A DNA stretch of 64,000 nt from Rapidithrix thailandica (GTDB taxonomy: Bacteria; Bacteroidota; Bacteroidia; Cytophagales; Flammeovirgaceae), in the NCBI RefSeq assembly GCF_039710355.1, contig NZ_JBDKWZ010000025.1:21319-85318 (forward strand), given 5' to 3'. Below, in pieces: positions 29,701 through 37,737 of the stretch (positions are counted from its first letter, which is position 1; the number at the start of each line of letters is the position of its first letter). Both the position numbers and the translations under genes were made by a program. The notes beneath the pieces were generated by a model. The model was not told the origin of the DNA. It did no database searches and saw only the letters and a program-made list of their open reading frames with translations.

Positions 29701-31352
29701 ATGAGAATGCCATCATTCCATACCTCAGCCAGGTACGCGACTTGTTACGGCAAATACCTTTAAGGGGAGCCTGTTACGGTATGTTCAAATACTTAACCCA
29801 AGAGGAGTTACCTAGCCCAACATCTCAAATAAGCTTCAATTTTTTAGGACACTTTGATGACTCTATCGAAACGGATTCCGAAGGGCAAATGAAAATAATG
29901 ATGGGAGAAAAGGGAAGCGAAGTACATCCTCTAATAGAGCGCTTTCACGAACTGGAGCTTTCGGGATTAATCTCGCAAGGGCAACTACACTTCTCCGTTA
30001 GATACGCTCAAAAGAGGTGGAATAAAACAAGCATTCAAACATTTGCCAAACAATACCAAACACATCTGGAAACCCTTTTAGACATATTAGAAGAGTGGAA
30101 AGCTGAAAAATTACATGAGCTGTCCTTCAACCAATTGAATTTTTATAGCGGACGGAGAATAGTCGGGGATTTTTCCGAAATCGGCCCGTACCGTTTCGAT
30201 ACCTTTGATAAAAATACCTTTATGCAAGCCCTTCGTTGGCTACAAGAGCGGCATGAGAGCTTACGCAGTACCGTAGCAACTTACAAAGGCCTTCCTTACT
30301 TGAAGATCCAACCCTATGAGGTGCCTCTAAAATGGGATACCTATACCGGAAGTGTCCCAATAGAAGATCTAATCGAACAACAGCGTGCAGAAATGCAGGT
30401 GTTTGTCTCACCATCCCGGCCATGGGAAGTCAGCGTGATCGAATCAGAAGAGGGGTATATACTGACCATGCTACTGTCTCACCTTTTCTTTGACGGTTAT
30501 TCCCAAGGGATCCTTCAGGCTGAGTTGAACGATTTCTACCAAGCTGCATTGCAAAACCAAAAACCTACCCTTGCCCCACCTTCCAGCCAGTACAGTGACT
30601 TTGTCAATGCACAACGACATTACCTGGAAAGCCGAAAAGGCCGGGGTGGCTTTAATTTTTGGCAGCAACATTTGTCGGACTACTCCTTCCGGAGCCTGCC
30701 TCCTGTTAACTTTTGTATCAGGGCTACTACAATATTGGATCAGGACCTCACTGATGAAATCAACCGGTATTTAAAGATAGAAGGAACCAGCCCTGCAGTC
30801 TATTTCTTGTCGGCTCTTAAGCAAAATCTATCGGATCAGGATGGCAATACCTTAATTGCCCTGCCGGTAAGTCTGCGTAGTCATGAGCTGTACGATGCCA
30901 TTGATAATGAACAAAGTATTGGCTTTTATACCAATATCCTTCTACACCCCTATCAAGCCGGTGAAACCTCCCTGCCATTCGAACAACTCCTTGGCCATAC
31001 CCAACAACAATTTGCCCGGGAATTGGTCCATGGAATGTATCCTTATGAACACCTTTTGGACCAACTTCAAGCGCCCAACGATTTTCATCCGGTAGCCGGG
31101 CTCAATTATCACAATTATCAGTACCTGTCCGAATCCAAAGTCAGTGGAGTGCGAAATCAGATTCAAACAAAAGAAGTTACCATACAGACCCGGGCAAAGT
31201 ATTGGGTAGATATTTTCCATTTTGCCGACGGCATACAGATCAATGCCACTTTCCACCCCAAAGAGGTCACTATCAAAGAAGCGGAGAGGTGGGTTCGAGG
31301 ATTTTCTGATATACTTATGTCCGTATCGGACCGGAGTCCACAAAGCATCTAA
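23799..31352 (+). CDS. NRPS NrpsE: A-T-C-A-T-E-C, likely last synthetase
   Basis: 2517 residues. Order: A1 (5-515), T1 (LGGNSLKA, Ser near 563), C (620-1060, HHIISDG near 752), A2 (1085-1570), T2 (GGDSIKA near 1614), E (1665-2100, HHLVIDGVSW near 1797, EGHGRE, GWFTS), and a terminal C-like domain (2105-2510) whose motif is SHLFFDG near 2227, first His replaced by Ser but second His and DG kept. Pocket codes by eye: A1 D-A-R-H-L-S-L-M-I-K and A2 D-M-H-S-I-G-G-V-Y-K; neither matches a code I recognise. A1 is a paralogue of the NrpsB A domain. The E domain predicts a D-residue. No thioesterase is fused, so the terminal C domain is the leading candidate for chain release or macrocyclisation. Confidence 0.95.
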   Translation: MKKLIYRQFEQIVKKYPDAIALNDAGKNYTYRELNEKANQIADYLSTLEIKDQTIMVAIPSGIQMVSSLLGIFKAGAVYLPVDLSFAKKQLAFILEETPGAPLLISESQTAQWQSLAEHLPLQQRAVHLISESNGLRSFQNTGWTSWKDLKDLNPETGQRPDANSYIFYTSGSTGNPKAILGVHQSLSQFIEWEAKEFQVAPGMRISQLTQFTFDASLRDIFLPLATGATLCIPPQAVRFNAHELVQWISRQKVHLIHTVPSLFRQLTKSVDQLSLQKPLPDLKHILLSGEPLYAKHLHHWKNTGAEHVEIVNLYGTTETTMIKTFHRIREVPEPSGQILHVGQPIDQAFILILNQGRLCRIGEIGEVYIKTPYMTRGYLHKPELTESVFVQNPLIQDREDIIYKTGDLGRYLPDRSLEILGRKDRQVKINGVRIELNEIDQAVMEISGVEETIVKTLKDVEGNPQIICYYKGKKEISEIREILQEKLNSHTLPSYFVFMKTFPLNANGKIDKRSLPTPEEALLGKDFDPPKAGIETQIANTWKRELHLKKVGRNHSFYQLGGNSLKAMKIAGDLQLELGIELKLTDILVYPTIARLADFLERTKPSKRPTAISRAPQMSGYPVSHTQKRLWVLSKLEEASVAYHIPIEYELTGKVNASVLRQALQWIVKRHESLRTVFREEGDSIRQIILSDTEAAFTFLQKDLSQLADQEVKNQVNSFRDKPFAMEKEPLFRVGLFYQGNNTTTLLMVMHHIISDGWSVRLMLQETLQVYEALTKGLVPELPELPLQYKDYAVWQQARINDPDTRRSGEFWHQQFDGELPVLELATDYPRPALKTFKGALTEQLIPPENVALFKKLCQQNHSTLFQGIYALLHTLLSRYTGQKDLVIGTPVANRTEAELQNIVGFFANTVPLRMQFDLQGGFTKLLTESQKTTQAAFEHSTYPFDQLIEELGLQRELSRSPLFDVMLVLHKESQEQAHEDAIWVEARETAQYSKFDLTFSFKETAKGLILKLEYNTDLFCKNRIRRMGQHIALLMEGITKQPETSLTEINFLTEEEEILLRQFSNQDSDLPKSQSTSLVEMFREQARKYPDKVAVYSSCDHSSLTYRQLDEQSDGLAAQLLHSQKTSSSELVGISGRRHHRSIVAMWAALKAGMAYIFLDPQLPESRRNYILRNAEVTTVLTDDKLDFNNWQVPNLIPIRQGIIKGKGQAMPAVAANELAYICYTSGSTGKPKGVMISQQNVIALAEGMQRIPQVKVTPEDRLVSVASFSFDMIVHDIFGCLLNGASLLLLDQEKDLDLEGLEQVYERYDVNRASLPTALFNTLVDLDFQGFHKLRLVITGGEAASVIHFRQFAKKYKAALYNGYGPAENTVYSSFFHFNSRQVNRNVPIGKPLDTVVASIRDENGKSVPLGNIGELWLSGEQLSQGYCNNEQLNTQKYLTDKTTNQRHYLSGDLCKWTEEGHIQYIGRKDDMLKIRGFLVEVQEIINVLLNHEAIREAMVLPRKEEADTFLVAYLVADTSDLIALKSYLRQFLPAYMLPRYFVMLDDMPINKSNKIDRQALQNMGLPSVEAESSQRPLTKKETLIVALWRELLKKEQLATSSNFYELGGDSIKAIQFISRLKAKDYKLTIKQFMSGPTVEEVAHKIVRIPQQENRTAPATATGHVALSPVIRHFFEKVDEPYLHHFNQSVKIFHPKGFDKEVIGKVLNSLLQHHDILRSCFRKNDKGQWEHFIRENIPPLEIQEINLIASPKKEEVFIREANALQASLNLEQGPLLKAGLFRDTNGDTLLLAIHHLVIDGVSWRILFEDLGILYQQITHGNLPQLPTKTEPFRQFVREQFEYIKSEAGQNDLHFWKRNTAQSLRTLPVEYPDQKNTVSEAHSISFSLSHKKTQQLQEVASCMDFLEVNHVMVAALGLALKASFGEGSYPVTMEGHGREELSDVTDLSRTSGWFTSIFPLILPSRNENAIIPYLSQVRDLLRQIPLRGACYGMFKYLTQEELPSPTSQISFNFLGHFDDSIETDSEGQMKIMMGEKGSEVHPLIERFHELELSGLISQGQLHFSVRYAQKRWNKTSIQTFAKQYQTHLETLLDILEEWKAEKLHELSFNQLNFYSGRRIVGDFSEIGPYRFDTFDKNTFMQALRWLQERHESLRSTVATYKGLPYLKIQPYEVPLKWDTYTGSVPIEDLIEQQRAEMQVFVSPSRPWEVSVIESEEGYILTMLLSHLFFDGYSQGILQAELNDFYQAALQNQKPTLAPPSSQYSDFVNAQRHYLESRKGRGGFNFWQQHLSDYSFRSLPPVNFCIRATTILDQDLTDEINRYLKIEGTSPAVYFLSALKQNLSDQDGNTLIALPVSLRSHELYDAIDNEQSIGFYTNILLHPYQAGETSLPFEQLLGHTQQQFARELVHGMYPYEHLLDQLQAPNDFHPVAGLNYHNYQYLSESKVSGVRNQIQTKEVTIQTRAKYWVDIFHFADGIQINATFHPKEVTIKEAERWVRGFSDILMSVSDRSPQSI

Positions 31353-31399
31353 AACCCTCTTTTTCAAGCTATTTAACATTTTTTTTTAATCACAATCGT

Positions 31400-33046
31400 A
31401 TGAATTTACTAAAAGGACATACCGGCAAATACATCTCTTTTGTACTACTGGGGATCGTGGCAGCCGTAGCCAATACCGCCATCATTTACCTCATTAATGA
31501 AGTCATAGCGAAATATGTAGAGGATACCCGGTCCGATACCGGGGTCTACCTCTCCTATTTTGCCGGAGCGGTTGCGCTCTTCTTTATCAGCCGCTGGTTG
31601 GTCTCTTATGGCATGGTCGGATTTATGCAAGACTTGCTTTTCAAAATCCGCTTGCGAGTAGTAGAAATGGTACTCAAATCTCCTTTTCATCCGCTTGTAA
31701 AACATAAGGAAAAGGTTTACACGGCCCTGACGCGCGATACCAATAATATTGTGAATGCCAGTATTAATATGGTAGACTTGCTTACCAACTCCATATTGGT
31801 CGTCTTATGTTTGGTCTATATGGGTATCCTCTCCTGGAAATTACTTTTGTGCTTTAGCCTTATGCTGTGTTTTGCCTTGGTGGTGTACGCCATCAGCGAA
31901 AAAAAAGCGGTAGGCTTGTTCAACCAAGCAATGTCTAAGGATGATCAATTCGTCAGAAACCTCAATGAATTGTTGAGTGGATTTAAAGAAGTGATTATTG
32001 CCAGAAAAAAGGGTGCTGACATTCGCGATCAACATATGAAACCCGCTTTGCAAGAAGCTGTTGTACTAAACAAAAAAGCCCTTGTTTTTCATCTCAACAA
32101 CCGGATTACCGGGCAAATGGCTTTTTATATTTTCATTGGTTCCCTGTTAATGTTTATCGGTAATCAAGTAAGTGTGGAACGTGCCCAAGTCATTAGTTTT
32201 GTTTTCGTACTTCTATACATCTGGAGCCCTATTGAAACGATTGTACTGATGATGCCCAGCCTTTCCCAAGCCAAGATAAGCCTGAACCGCCTGGGTTCTT
32301 TACAAGAAACCTTAAAAGACAAAGACCTGGGATATAACGAAGCACCGCAACAGATGGATTTCCAATCCCTGGAAGTAGAAAGCATGGTTTATCAATATCA
32401 AGCCGAACCCGGAGACCTGCCTTTTACAGTTGGTCCCAATCAATTCGAACTCCGCCAAGGGGATGTGGTATTTATTTTTGGAGGGAACGGGAGTGGAAAA
32501 ACGACCTTTATCAACCTTCTAATCGGTTTGTTTATGGCTGACCAAGGGCAAATCAAAGTCAATGAGCAAGCCATCGTTCCCGAGCAATTTGCCGAATACA
32601 GAGCACTCTTTTCCCCGGTATTCAGCGACTTTCACTTATTTGAAAGGGCTTATGGAATGAATGGTTTTGACCGGAATAAAGCCTTGGAATACCTCCGGCT
32701 CTTTGAGCTGGACCATAAAGTGCTGATCCAGGAAAACGGGTTTAACACTACCCAACTTTCAACCGGACAACGCAAAAGATTAGCCTTGGTTACGGCCATG
32801 TTGGAAAAGAAACCCATACTGATTCTGGATGAATTTGCCGCCGATCAAGACCCCTATTTCCGCAGGAAATTCTACCAGGAAATCTTACCGTATCTAAAGC
32901 AAGAGGGATTTACTGTCGCAGCCATCACCCACGATGACAATTACTACCACCTGGCGGATAAGGTCTACAAAATGTACGAAGGGAAGCTTGAAAAGGTAAC
33001 CTTGAGCGCTTCCTTAAATAAATCCGGGATAGTCGAATACTTATAA
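31400..33046 (+). CDS. ABC transporter, fused permease-ATPase, cyclic-peptide exporter class
   Basis: 548 residues with an N-terminal membrane domain of about six hydrophobic segments (roughly residues 10-300) fused to an ATPase domain. Walker A is GGNGSGKTT (from about 361), the signature is LSTGQRKRLA, and Walker B is ILILDEFAADQDP followed by a switch His in ITHDD. This layout matches the SyrD/PvdE/YojI-type family of peptide and siderophore exporters. It lies 47 bp after NrpsE and would move the finished or precursor peptide from cytoplasm to periplasm as a homodimer, giving self-protection as well. Export of an immature precursor, completed in the periplasm, is possible given the membrane-anchored hydrolase next door. 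Confidence 0.93.
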   Translation: MNLLKGHTGKYISFVLLGIVAAVANTAIIYLINEVIAKYVEDTRSDTGVYLSYFAGAVALFFISRWLVSYGMVGFMQDLLFKIRLRVVEMVLKSPFHPLVKHKEKVYTALTRDTNNIVNASINMVDLLTNSILVVLCLVYMGILSWKLLLCFSLMLCFALVVYAISEKKAVGLFNQAMSKDDQFVRNLNELLSGFKEVIIARKKGADIRDQHMKPALQEAVVLNKKALVFHLNNRITGQMAFYIFIGSLLMFIGNQVSVERAQVISFVFVLLYIWSPIETIVLMMPSLSQAKISLNRLGSLQETLKDKDLGYNEAPQQMDFQSLEVESMVYQYQAEPGDLPFTVGPNQFELRQGDVVFIFGGNGSGKTTFINLLIGLFMADQGQIKVNEQAIVPEQFAEYRALFSPVFSDFHLFERAYGMNGFDRNKALEYLRLFELDHKVLIQENGFNTTQLSTGQRKRLALVTAMLEKKPILILDEFAADQDPYFRRKFYQEILPYLKQEGFTVAAITHDDNYYHLADKVYKMYEGKLEKVTLSASLNKSGIVEYL

Positions 33047-33097
33047 GCATGTACAAGGGGTCATTTTTCCTATTGCTTCCACCCTAAAATCAATCCG

Positions 33098-34282
33098 ATG
33101 AAAGTTGTAAAAAGCCGCTTTAGAAAGACAAAAGTCATAACCTTCTGCTTAAGCCTTTTTTTAGTGCTGTATATTTCCTTAGCCTTTAAAGATTCTTTGA
33201 AAATGCCGAGAAAAATTGATTTTGATAAAAATGCCGTGAATGCGCTTATTCAACCATTTGTCGCCAACCGGGAGCCCGGAATGTTAATCAGGATCTATTC
33301 TTCCGGTCAAATCCTCTTTGACAAAGCTTTTGGATTGGCAGATATGGAGGAAAACCGGCCACTTACCCGGCAAACTGCGTTCCCAGTTGGCTCTGTAAGT
33401 AAGGAGTTTACCATGGTTAGCATCTTGCAATTTGTTGAGCAAGATAAATTGCACTTACACGACACCATTGGCCGGTTTGTGGAAGGTCTCCCTTTTGGTA
33501 GTCAAGTCACGATCAAACACTTATTAAGTCATACCAGTGGAATTAAAAATTATTTTGAGAAAGCCAATCATATTCCCGGCAAATTAGACCGTATATTTTC
33601 GCCCGATGAACTTATCCGGTATTTTAAAAATGATCCGCTGGAATTCCCTCCTGGCACACGGTACCAATACAGTAATTCAAACTATGCATTACTGGCAAAG
33701 GTGATAGAGCAGTTTTCGAAGGGCAGTTACTCAGAGCATCTTCAAAAAACTTTTTTTCAACCTTTGGAGCTTGAGCATTCCTACAGCTTGCTAAATACCG
33801 CTCCGGATAAAAATACTGCATCAGGTTATGATAAAAGGAAAGACTCAATCACCCCCACAGTAAAAATCCACCCGAGCCAGACGTATGGTTCGGGCAGTGT
33901 GGTCAGTACCTTGGAGGATCTTTATACCTGGCATCAAGCGCTGTATCAAGGGAAGCTATTAAGCCCGAAAAGTTTTACGATGGCCTGTGAAGTAGCCCGG
34001 TTAACCGATGGAAGCCTGAGCCCTGAGCACCGGGGGTTTAGCCTTATGTCCGGACAGATGGGTACCCATCGTTTTTTTTGGAACGGAGGAGACATCAGCG
34101 GTGTACATACCCGCTATCTCTATTTTCCGGAAAAAGAACTGTATATCCAAGTCATGGCAAATGTAACCATTGAGGATAACCATGACCATGCCGGAAATTT
34201 ACTCTTTAAGATTGCCGGGGAGCTGTTAGGTGAGGATGCCGTCTTTGTCATTGGTAAAGAATACCAATTGGAAAAGCTGTAG
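33098..34282 (+). CDS. Beta-lactamase-fold serine hydrolase, membrane-anchored
   Basis: 394 residues. A basic N-terminus followed by a hydrophobic segment (about 14-31) is a signal anchor or signal peptide, so the enzyme should face the periplasm. The catalytic SxxK is S99-V-S-K102, followed by the HLLSHTSG family marker and Y191-S-N193; an NGGDISG segment occupies the third-motif position. This is the class C beta-lactamase/esterase/D-aminopeptidase family. In an NRPS operon it could trim a precursor after export, hydrolyse a D-residue bond, or give resistance. Stand-alone PBP-type thioesterases such as SurE also belong to this fold and release D-ending chains, but they are cytoplasmic, and the anchor here argues against that role. 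Confidence 0.85.
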   Translation: MKVVKSRFRKTKVITFCLSLFLVLYISLAFKDSLKMPRKIDFDKNAVNALIQPFVANREPGMLIRIYSSGQILFDKAFGLADMEENRPLTRQTAFPVGSVSKEFTMVSILQFVEQDKLHLHDTIGRFVEGLPFGSQVTIKHLLSHTSGIKNYFEKANHIPGKLDRIFSPDELIRYFKNDPLEFPPGTRYQYSNSNYALLAKVIEQFSKGSYSEHLQKTFFQPLELEHSYSLLNTAPDKNTASGYDKRKDSITPTVKIHPSQTYGSGSVVSTLEDLYTWHQALYQGKLLSPKSFTMACEVARLTDGSLSPEHRGFSLMSGQMGTHRFFWNGGDISGVHTRYLYFPEKELYIQVMANVTIEDNHDHAGNLLFKIAGELLGEDAVFVIGKEYQLEKL

Positions 34283-34445
34283 GAACATTCTACTCCGTAT
34301 TCGCTCAAATCGGGTGTATCATCACTTAAATAAACCTTATACAAAAACCTGTATTTCATCTATTTAAATAAAACATACTAAACCATTACAACAAGCCTAT
34401 TTGATAGAATCAAAATTGTCTAATCCTTTAAAAAGTCATTTGCTT

Positions 34446-35162
34446 ATGAATTTACTATATTTCCCTTTTTCAGGAGCCAGTAAATACTCTTATCACTCTT
34501 TCAAACCTTATTTACAAGGCGATTTTACCAGTTTACCTTTGGAACTCCCCGGCCGGGGTGGTAGAATCAAGGAAGGTTTAATTTACAGCATGCATGAGGC
34601 CGTTGAAGATTTATACTATCAAGTGCTACGCTATATCCATCAACCTTTTGTATTTTATGGCCATAGTTTGGGTTGTCACCTTGCGTACCTGGTGGCCAGG
34701 AAATTAATGGAAAATCAAAAGCCATTGCCTTTGTATCTCTTTCTGTCTGGCTCTACAGCCCCTTCTGTAGATAGGGCAACGGAAAGCCTTCGTTATCAAC
34801 TGCCTCAGGAAGAGTTTTACAAAGAGCTGAAATCCTATGGAGGAACCCAGGATGAAATATTGCTCAATGCAGAGCTAATGGCCTTTATGGAGCCTATTTT
34901 ACGAGCGGATTTCCAAATCCTTGAAACCTATCAATATCCCAAAGACAGGGCTCCCTTACCGGTTCCTTTCTACGCCTTTAAAGGGCAAGAAGAGGATATT
35001 ACGGAGGAAGAAGCAATGGCCTGGCAAAAGGAAACAAGCACTAGATTTTCTTACCGGGCTTTCTCCGGCAAACATTTTTTCATTTATGAACATGAAAAGG
35101 AAATCGTTTCTATCATAAAAGCCGCACTTGAAAAAGTTATGGTTGAACAGCCCCTCCTATAA
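34446..35162 (+). CDS. Type II thioesterase
   Basis: About 238 residues from the ATG at 34446; a longer reading from a TTG at 34401 is possible, but the family normally starts just before the NLLYFPFSGAS-type strand, which favours the ATG. The nucleophile is S74 in YGHSLGC, and the catalytic His is H210 in SGKHFF. These alpha/beta hydrolases remove misprimed acyl groups or stalled residues from carrier domains in trans. In this operon no thioesterase is fused to a synthetase, so besides editing it might take part in release, although family members are mostly proofreading enzymes. It sits between the serine hydrolase and the phosphopantetheinyl transferase gene, 14 bp from the latter. Confidence 0.92.
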   Translation: MNLLYFPFSGASKYSYHSFKPYLQGDFTSLPLELPGRGGRIKEGLIYSMHEAVEDLYYQVLRYIHQPFVFYGHSLGCHLAYLVARKLMENQKPLPLYLFLSGSTAPSVDRATESLRYQLPQEEFYKELKSYGGTQDEILLNAELMAFMEPILRADFQILETYQYPKDRAPLPVPFYAFKGQEEDITEEEAMAWQKETSTRFSYRAFSGKHFFIYEHEKEIVSIIKAALEKVMVEQPLL

Positions 35163-35176
35163 AAAACCATTTAAAA

Positions 35177-35833
35177 ATGTTTCGGATATATTATAGTTTT
35201 TATGTGAAAGAATGGCCAACTTCTTTGTTTGAGGCTTCTTTGAAGCCATTGCCTTTCGATGAGGCAGTAAAAGCAAGAAAATTTGTTCGCTGGCAAGACA
35301 GGCAAGCCTGCATACTGGGAAAATTACTCTTGCACTATGGTCTGCGCAAAAATGCATTCGACCCGGATCTTTCTACCTTGAAGTATACCCCCTACCATAA
35401 GCCCTATTTCACCTCGGGGCCTTACTTCAATATAAGCCATTCGGAGGGATGTGTCGTCTGTGCCATTTCAAGTGATTACAATGTTGGAATTGATTTAGAA
35501 GTGTGTAAGGAAACCAGGGTCGATGACTTTCGTGAAGTATATACCACCAAGGAGTGGGCATATATTTGTCAACAACCGGCATTCAAAACAAGCCGGTTTT
35601 ATGAAATCTGGACCCGCAAGGAAGCAATCGTGAAAGCCGATGGAAAAGGCTTAATGAACCCACTTGAAGAAATTGACACCTTGAGAACTAAAGTTTGTTT
35701 GAATAAGGTACTATATGAACTCAAACCATTATCCATAGCCAAAGGATATGCCTGCCATTTGGCTTGTGAAAATACTCAAAAAGCACAACTAAAGAAAATC
35801 AGTACTGTGGAAGAGTTGTTATTTGATACTTAA
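35177..35833 (+). CDS. 4'-phosphopantetheinyl transferase, Sfp type
   Basis: 218 residues, typical for the Sfp class. Diagnostic segments are FNISHSEG, VGIDLE (near residue 104, Mg-binding acids) and EIWTRKEAIVKADGKGL (near 145). It transfers the phosphopantetheine arm of CoA to the Ser of each of the seven carrier domains visible in NrpsA-E. It is the last plus-strand gene and marks the right border of the NRPS operon; the next gene is convergent, with a T-rich stretch between. Confidence 0.95.
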   Translation: MFRIYYSFYVKEWPTSLFEASLKPLPFDEAVKARKFVRWQDRQACILGKLLLHYGLRKNAFDPDLSTLKYTPYHKPYFTSGPYFNISHSEGCVVCAISSDYNVGIDLEVCKETRVDDFREVYTTKEWAYICQQPAFKTSRFYEIWTRKEAIVKADGKGLMNPLEEIDTLRTKVCLNKVLYELKPLSIAKGYACHLACENTQKAQLKKISTVEELLFDT

Positions 35834-35903
35834 TGTCCGGAGGATTTGTCTTGCCGGAAGAATCCATTTACGAGTCATTTTTTTTATCTTCGTACACAGC
35901 GAA

Positions 35904-37412
35904 TTACCATTGCTTTATAAGCTTTAAGGTATGTTTATGGACGGCTTTAAATTGTTTATAAAAGTTCGATTTTTGGATATGCAAAGGTAAATCCATCCAT
36001 TTTTTTGCCGATTTGCTTCCGGTAACAACGGCATTGAGGGTAACCGTACGGTATAAAAAAGGAAGGGAGTTCGAATAGGCATCAATTGCCCCGGAGGAAA
36101 GCCCAACAACAAAATATTCACCGGATTTCATTTCCGCCAAAACCGGAATTCGCTCGGGAGCATAAATAAAAAAGTCCAGTAAGCCTCCTCCTTTTGCCCG
36201 CTCGAAAGCCGTAAACTCTTGAAATAACCAGTTAACGCCGGGCGAATAATTACTGTACAGATGGCATTCGTAATAACGCAGGCAAGTAGCCAGTTTATCA
36301 AGCATTTCCGGATGTTGCTTGCCAAAATTTGCCAGGCGTTGCACTTCTTTGGGAGACTTGCGGTTGTAGGGTTTTAACGCAATGTCCATCAACTCCGGTA
36401 ATTCTTCCATGCCCAAATAGGCCGCCACTTCTTCTCTGATGTCTGAAGACTGAAAGAGTAATAATACAAAGGGAAAATGTGAAGACAGCTGGGGAAGTAA
36501 GCGGAAAATATCCTTCCAATAGCCGCATTTGATTAAACTATACAGCAAATCCACAAACTCCCCGCCCGTACCATAGTTGATGGGTATTTCTACTGTTTTT
36601 TCCCGACAATTGACATCGTAAACGGGTAAAGGTTGCTCGTCAAAGGAGTAGCGGACATAGGGAGTAGGATTTACCGGAGGCTCAGCAATCCATTGTAACG
36701 TTTTTAGCAAATCAAAGTCTTCCAAACGGTGCCAAAAAGCATTGATCAAAGGATGCGAATAGCTTACTTTAAAGCGATATTCTTCCAAATGATACTTGTT
36801 CTGAAAGTATTTGTCCCGGTTTGCATTGGCCTCTTCGTCCTGATCAAATGCCTCTATATCAGCACAAAACGGTTGGGAAGGGATATCGTACGAACCGTTG
36901 AAAAAGCGGAATTGATAGACGGTGCTTCCTTTTTCGAGCTTCTTTTTGCTGAGAGAGCACCGTTCATTTTTCCGGCTCAACTCCGACTTTTCAAACCAAC
37001 AAAATGGCGTTTTACGGATATCCATGCCCCAAGGACTTACTTTCCCATTGTACACAGACTTTACATAGCTTTGTATCGCCGGATGTTCATGTATGGGTTT
37101 CATTCGAAGGTATTCATCCGAAGGATTACTTCCCCAACCGTGACTGTCCGGATCAAAACGCCAAAAGTTTTTATACCCATATTCAAAAGCCTTTCGGATG
37201 ATGTTCAACGCTTTTTCAGGCTCTTCGTTACAGGCATAAAGCAAGGCCCAATTCAAAGGGTACTGGCCGGAGGTAAATGCCAACTCCGGCTGCTTTAACT
37301 CTTCAGCAAACCGAATGGCCTCTTCCAGTCTTCCGTTAAGGATACTTTCTTTCAAATAATGGTTATACCTTCCCCAAGTAGAAGAAAGGTTAGGGTCTAA
37401 TTGATCAATCAT
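35904..37412 (-). CDS. Hypothetical protein, 502 aa
   Basis: I do not recognise this family. The protein is soluble, with no signal peptide or membrane segment. The first 110 residues are helical with TPR-like spacing (ALLYACNEEPEKALNIIRKAFEYG). A middle part is rich in aromatic residues and a C-terminal region is mixed alpha/beta. It reads convergently toward the NRPS operon and stands alone, so neither neighbour tells its role. Codon use looks like the neighbours. An imperfectly placed hairpin of two 8-base arms (37436-37443 and 37456-37463) lies about 24 bases upstream of its start codon and could be an operator or leader hairpin. Confidence 0.8.
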   Translation of the reverse strand: MIDQLDPNLSSTWGRYNHYLKESILNGRLEEAIRFAEELKQPELAFTSGQYPLNWALLYACNEEPEKALNIIRKAFEYGYKNFWRFDPDSHGWGSNPSDEYLRMKPIHEHPAIQSYVKSVYNGKVSPWGMDIRKTPFCWFEKSELSRKNERCSLSKKKLEKGSTVYQFRFFNGSYDIPSQPFCADIEAFDQDEEANANRDKYFQNKYHLEEYRFKVSYSHPLINAFWHRLEDFDLLKTLQWIAEPPVNPTPYVRYSFDEQPLPVYDVNCREKTVEIPINYGTGGEFVDLLYSLIKCGYWKDIFRLLPQLSSHFPFVLLLFQSSDIREEVAAYLGMEELPELMDIALKPYNRKSPKEVQRLANFGKQHPEMLDKLATCLRYYECHLYSNYSPGVNWLFQEFTAFERAKGGGLLDFFIYAPERIPVLAEMKSGEYFVVGLSSGAIDAYSNSLPFLYRTVTLNAVVTGSKSAKKWMDLPLHIQKSNFYKQFKAVHKHTLKLIKQW

Positions 37413-37737
37413 CTTTTTGGACTCAATAGATTACTCCATCTACCTACCCTCGGGAGTAGATGGCTGTTATGACAAAAATACAACAAAAATCAGGGCGAAA
37501 AACACATCCCTCACCCTGATGTTCCATATAACAAATTCGAAGCTACCTCACTAATACGCAATGCACCCCTCACTGTTTTTCTTTGGGTTGTTGTTAACCT
37601 TTTAAAAGAATCATTAAAATTATCACCACCTAAATATAGCAATCCAAGTAAGTTACAAAACTGATTCTCAAAGCTTTTCTATTCAGGGTTATTCTCATAA
37701 AATCATATAAAAACTACCTGCACAAATATATGGCCGC
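37413..37737. other. Intergenic region, 325 bp
   Basis: No gene is supported here. It separates the 502-aa hypothetical gene from the AraC regulator gene, both on the minus strand. The only structure seen is an inverted repeat with 8-base arms CCATCTAC/GTAGATGG (37436-37463) upstream of the hypothetical gene. The rest is AT-rich and presumably holds its promoter. Confidence 0.5.

Noticed and set aside
33098..34282. Beta-lactamase-fold protein as a SurE-type cytoplasmic cyclase
   Set aside because: A clear N-terminal hydrophobic anchor predicts a periplasmic location, away from carrier-bound chains.
1..35833. Siderophore biosynthesis as the function of the NRPS operon
   Set aside because: Beta-hydroxy-Asn/Asp could bind iron, but there is no siderophore receptor, reductase or Fur-like site near the operon, and the exporter class also serves non-siderophore peptides.
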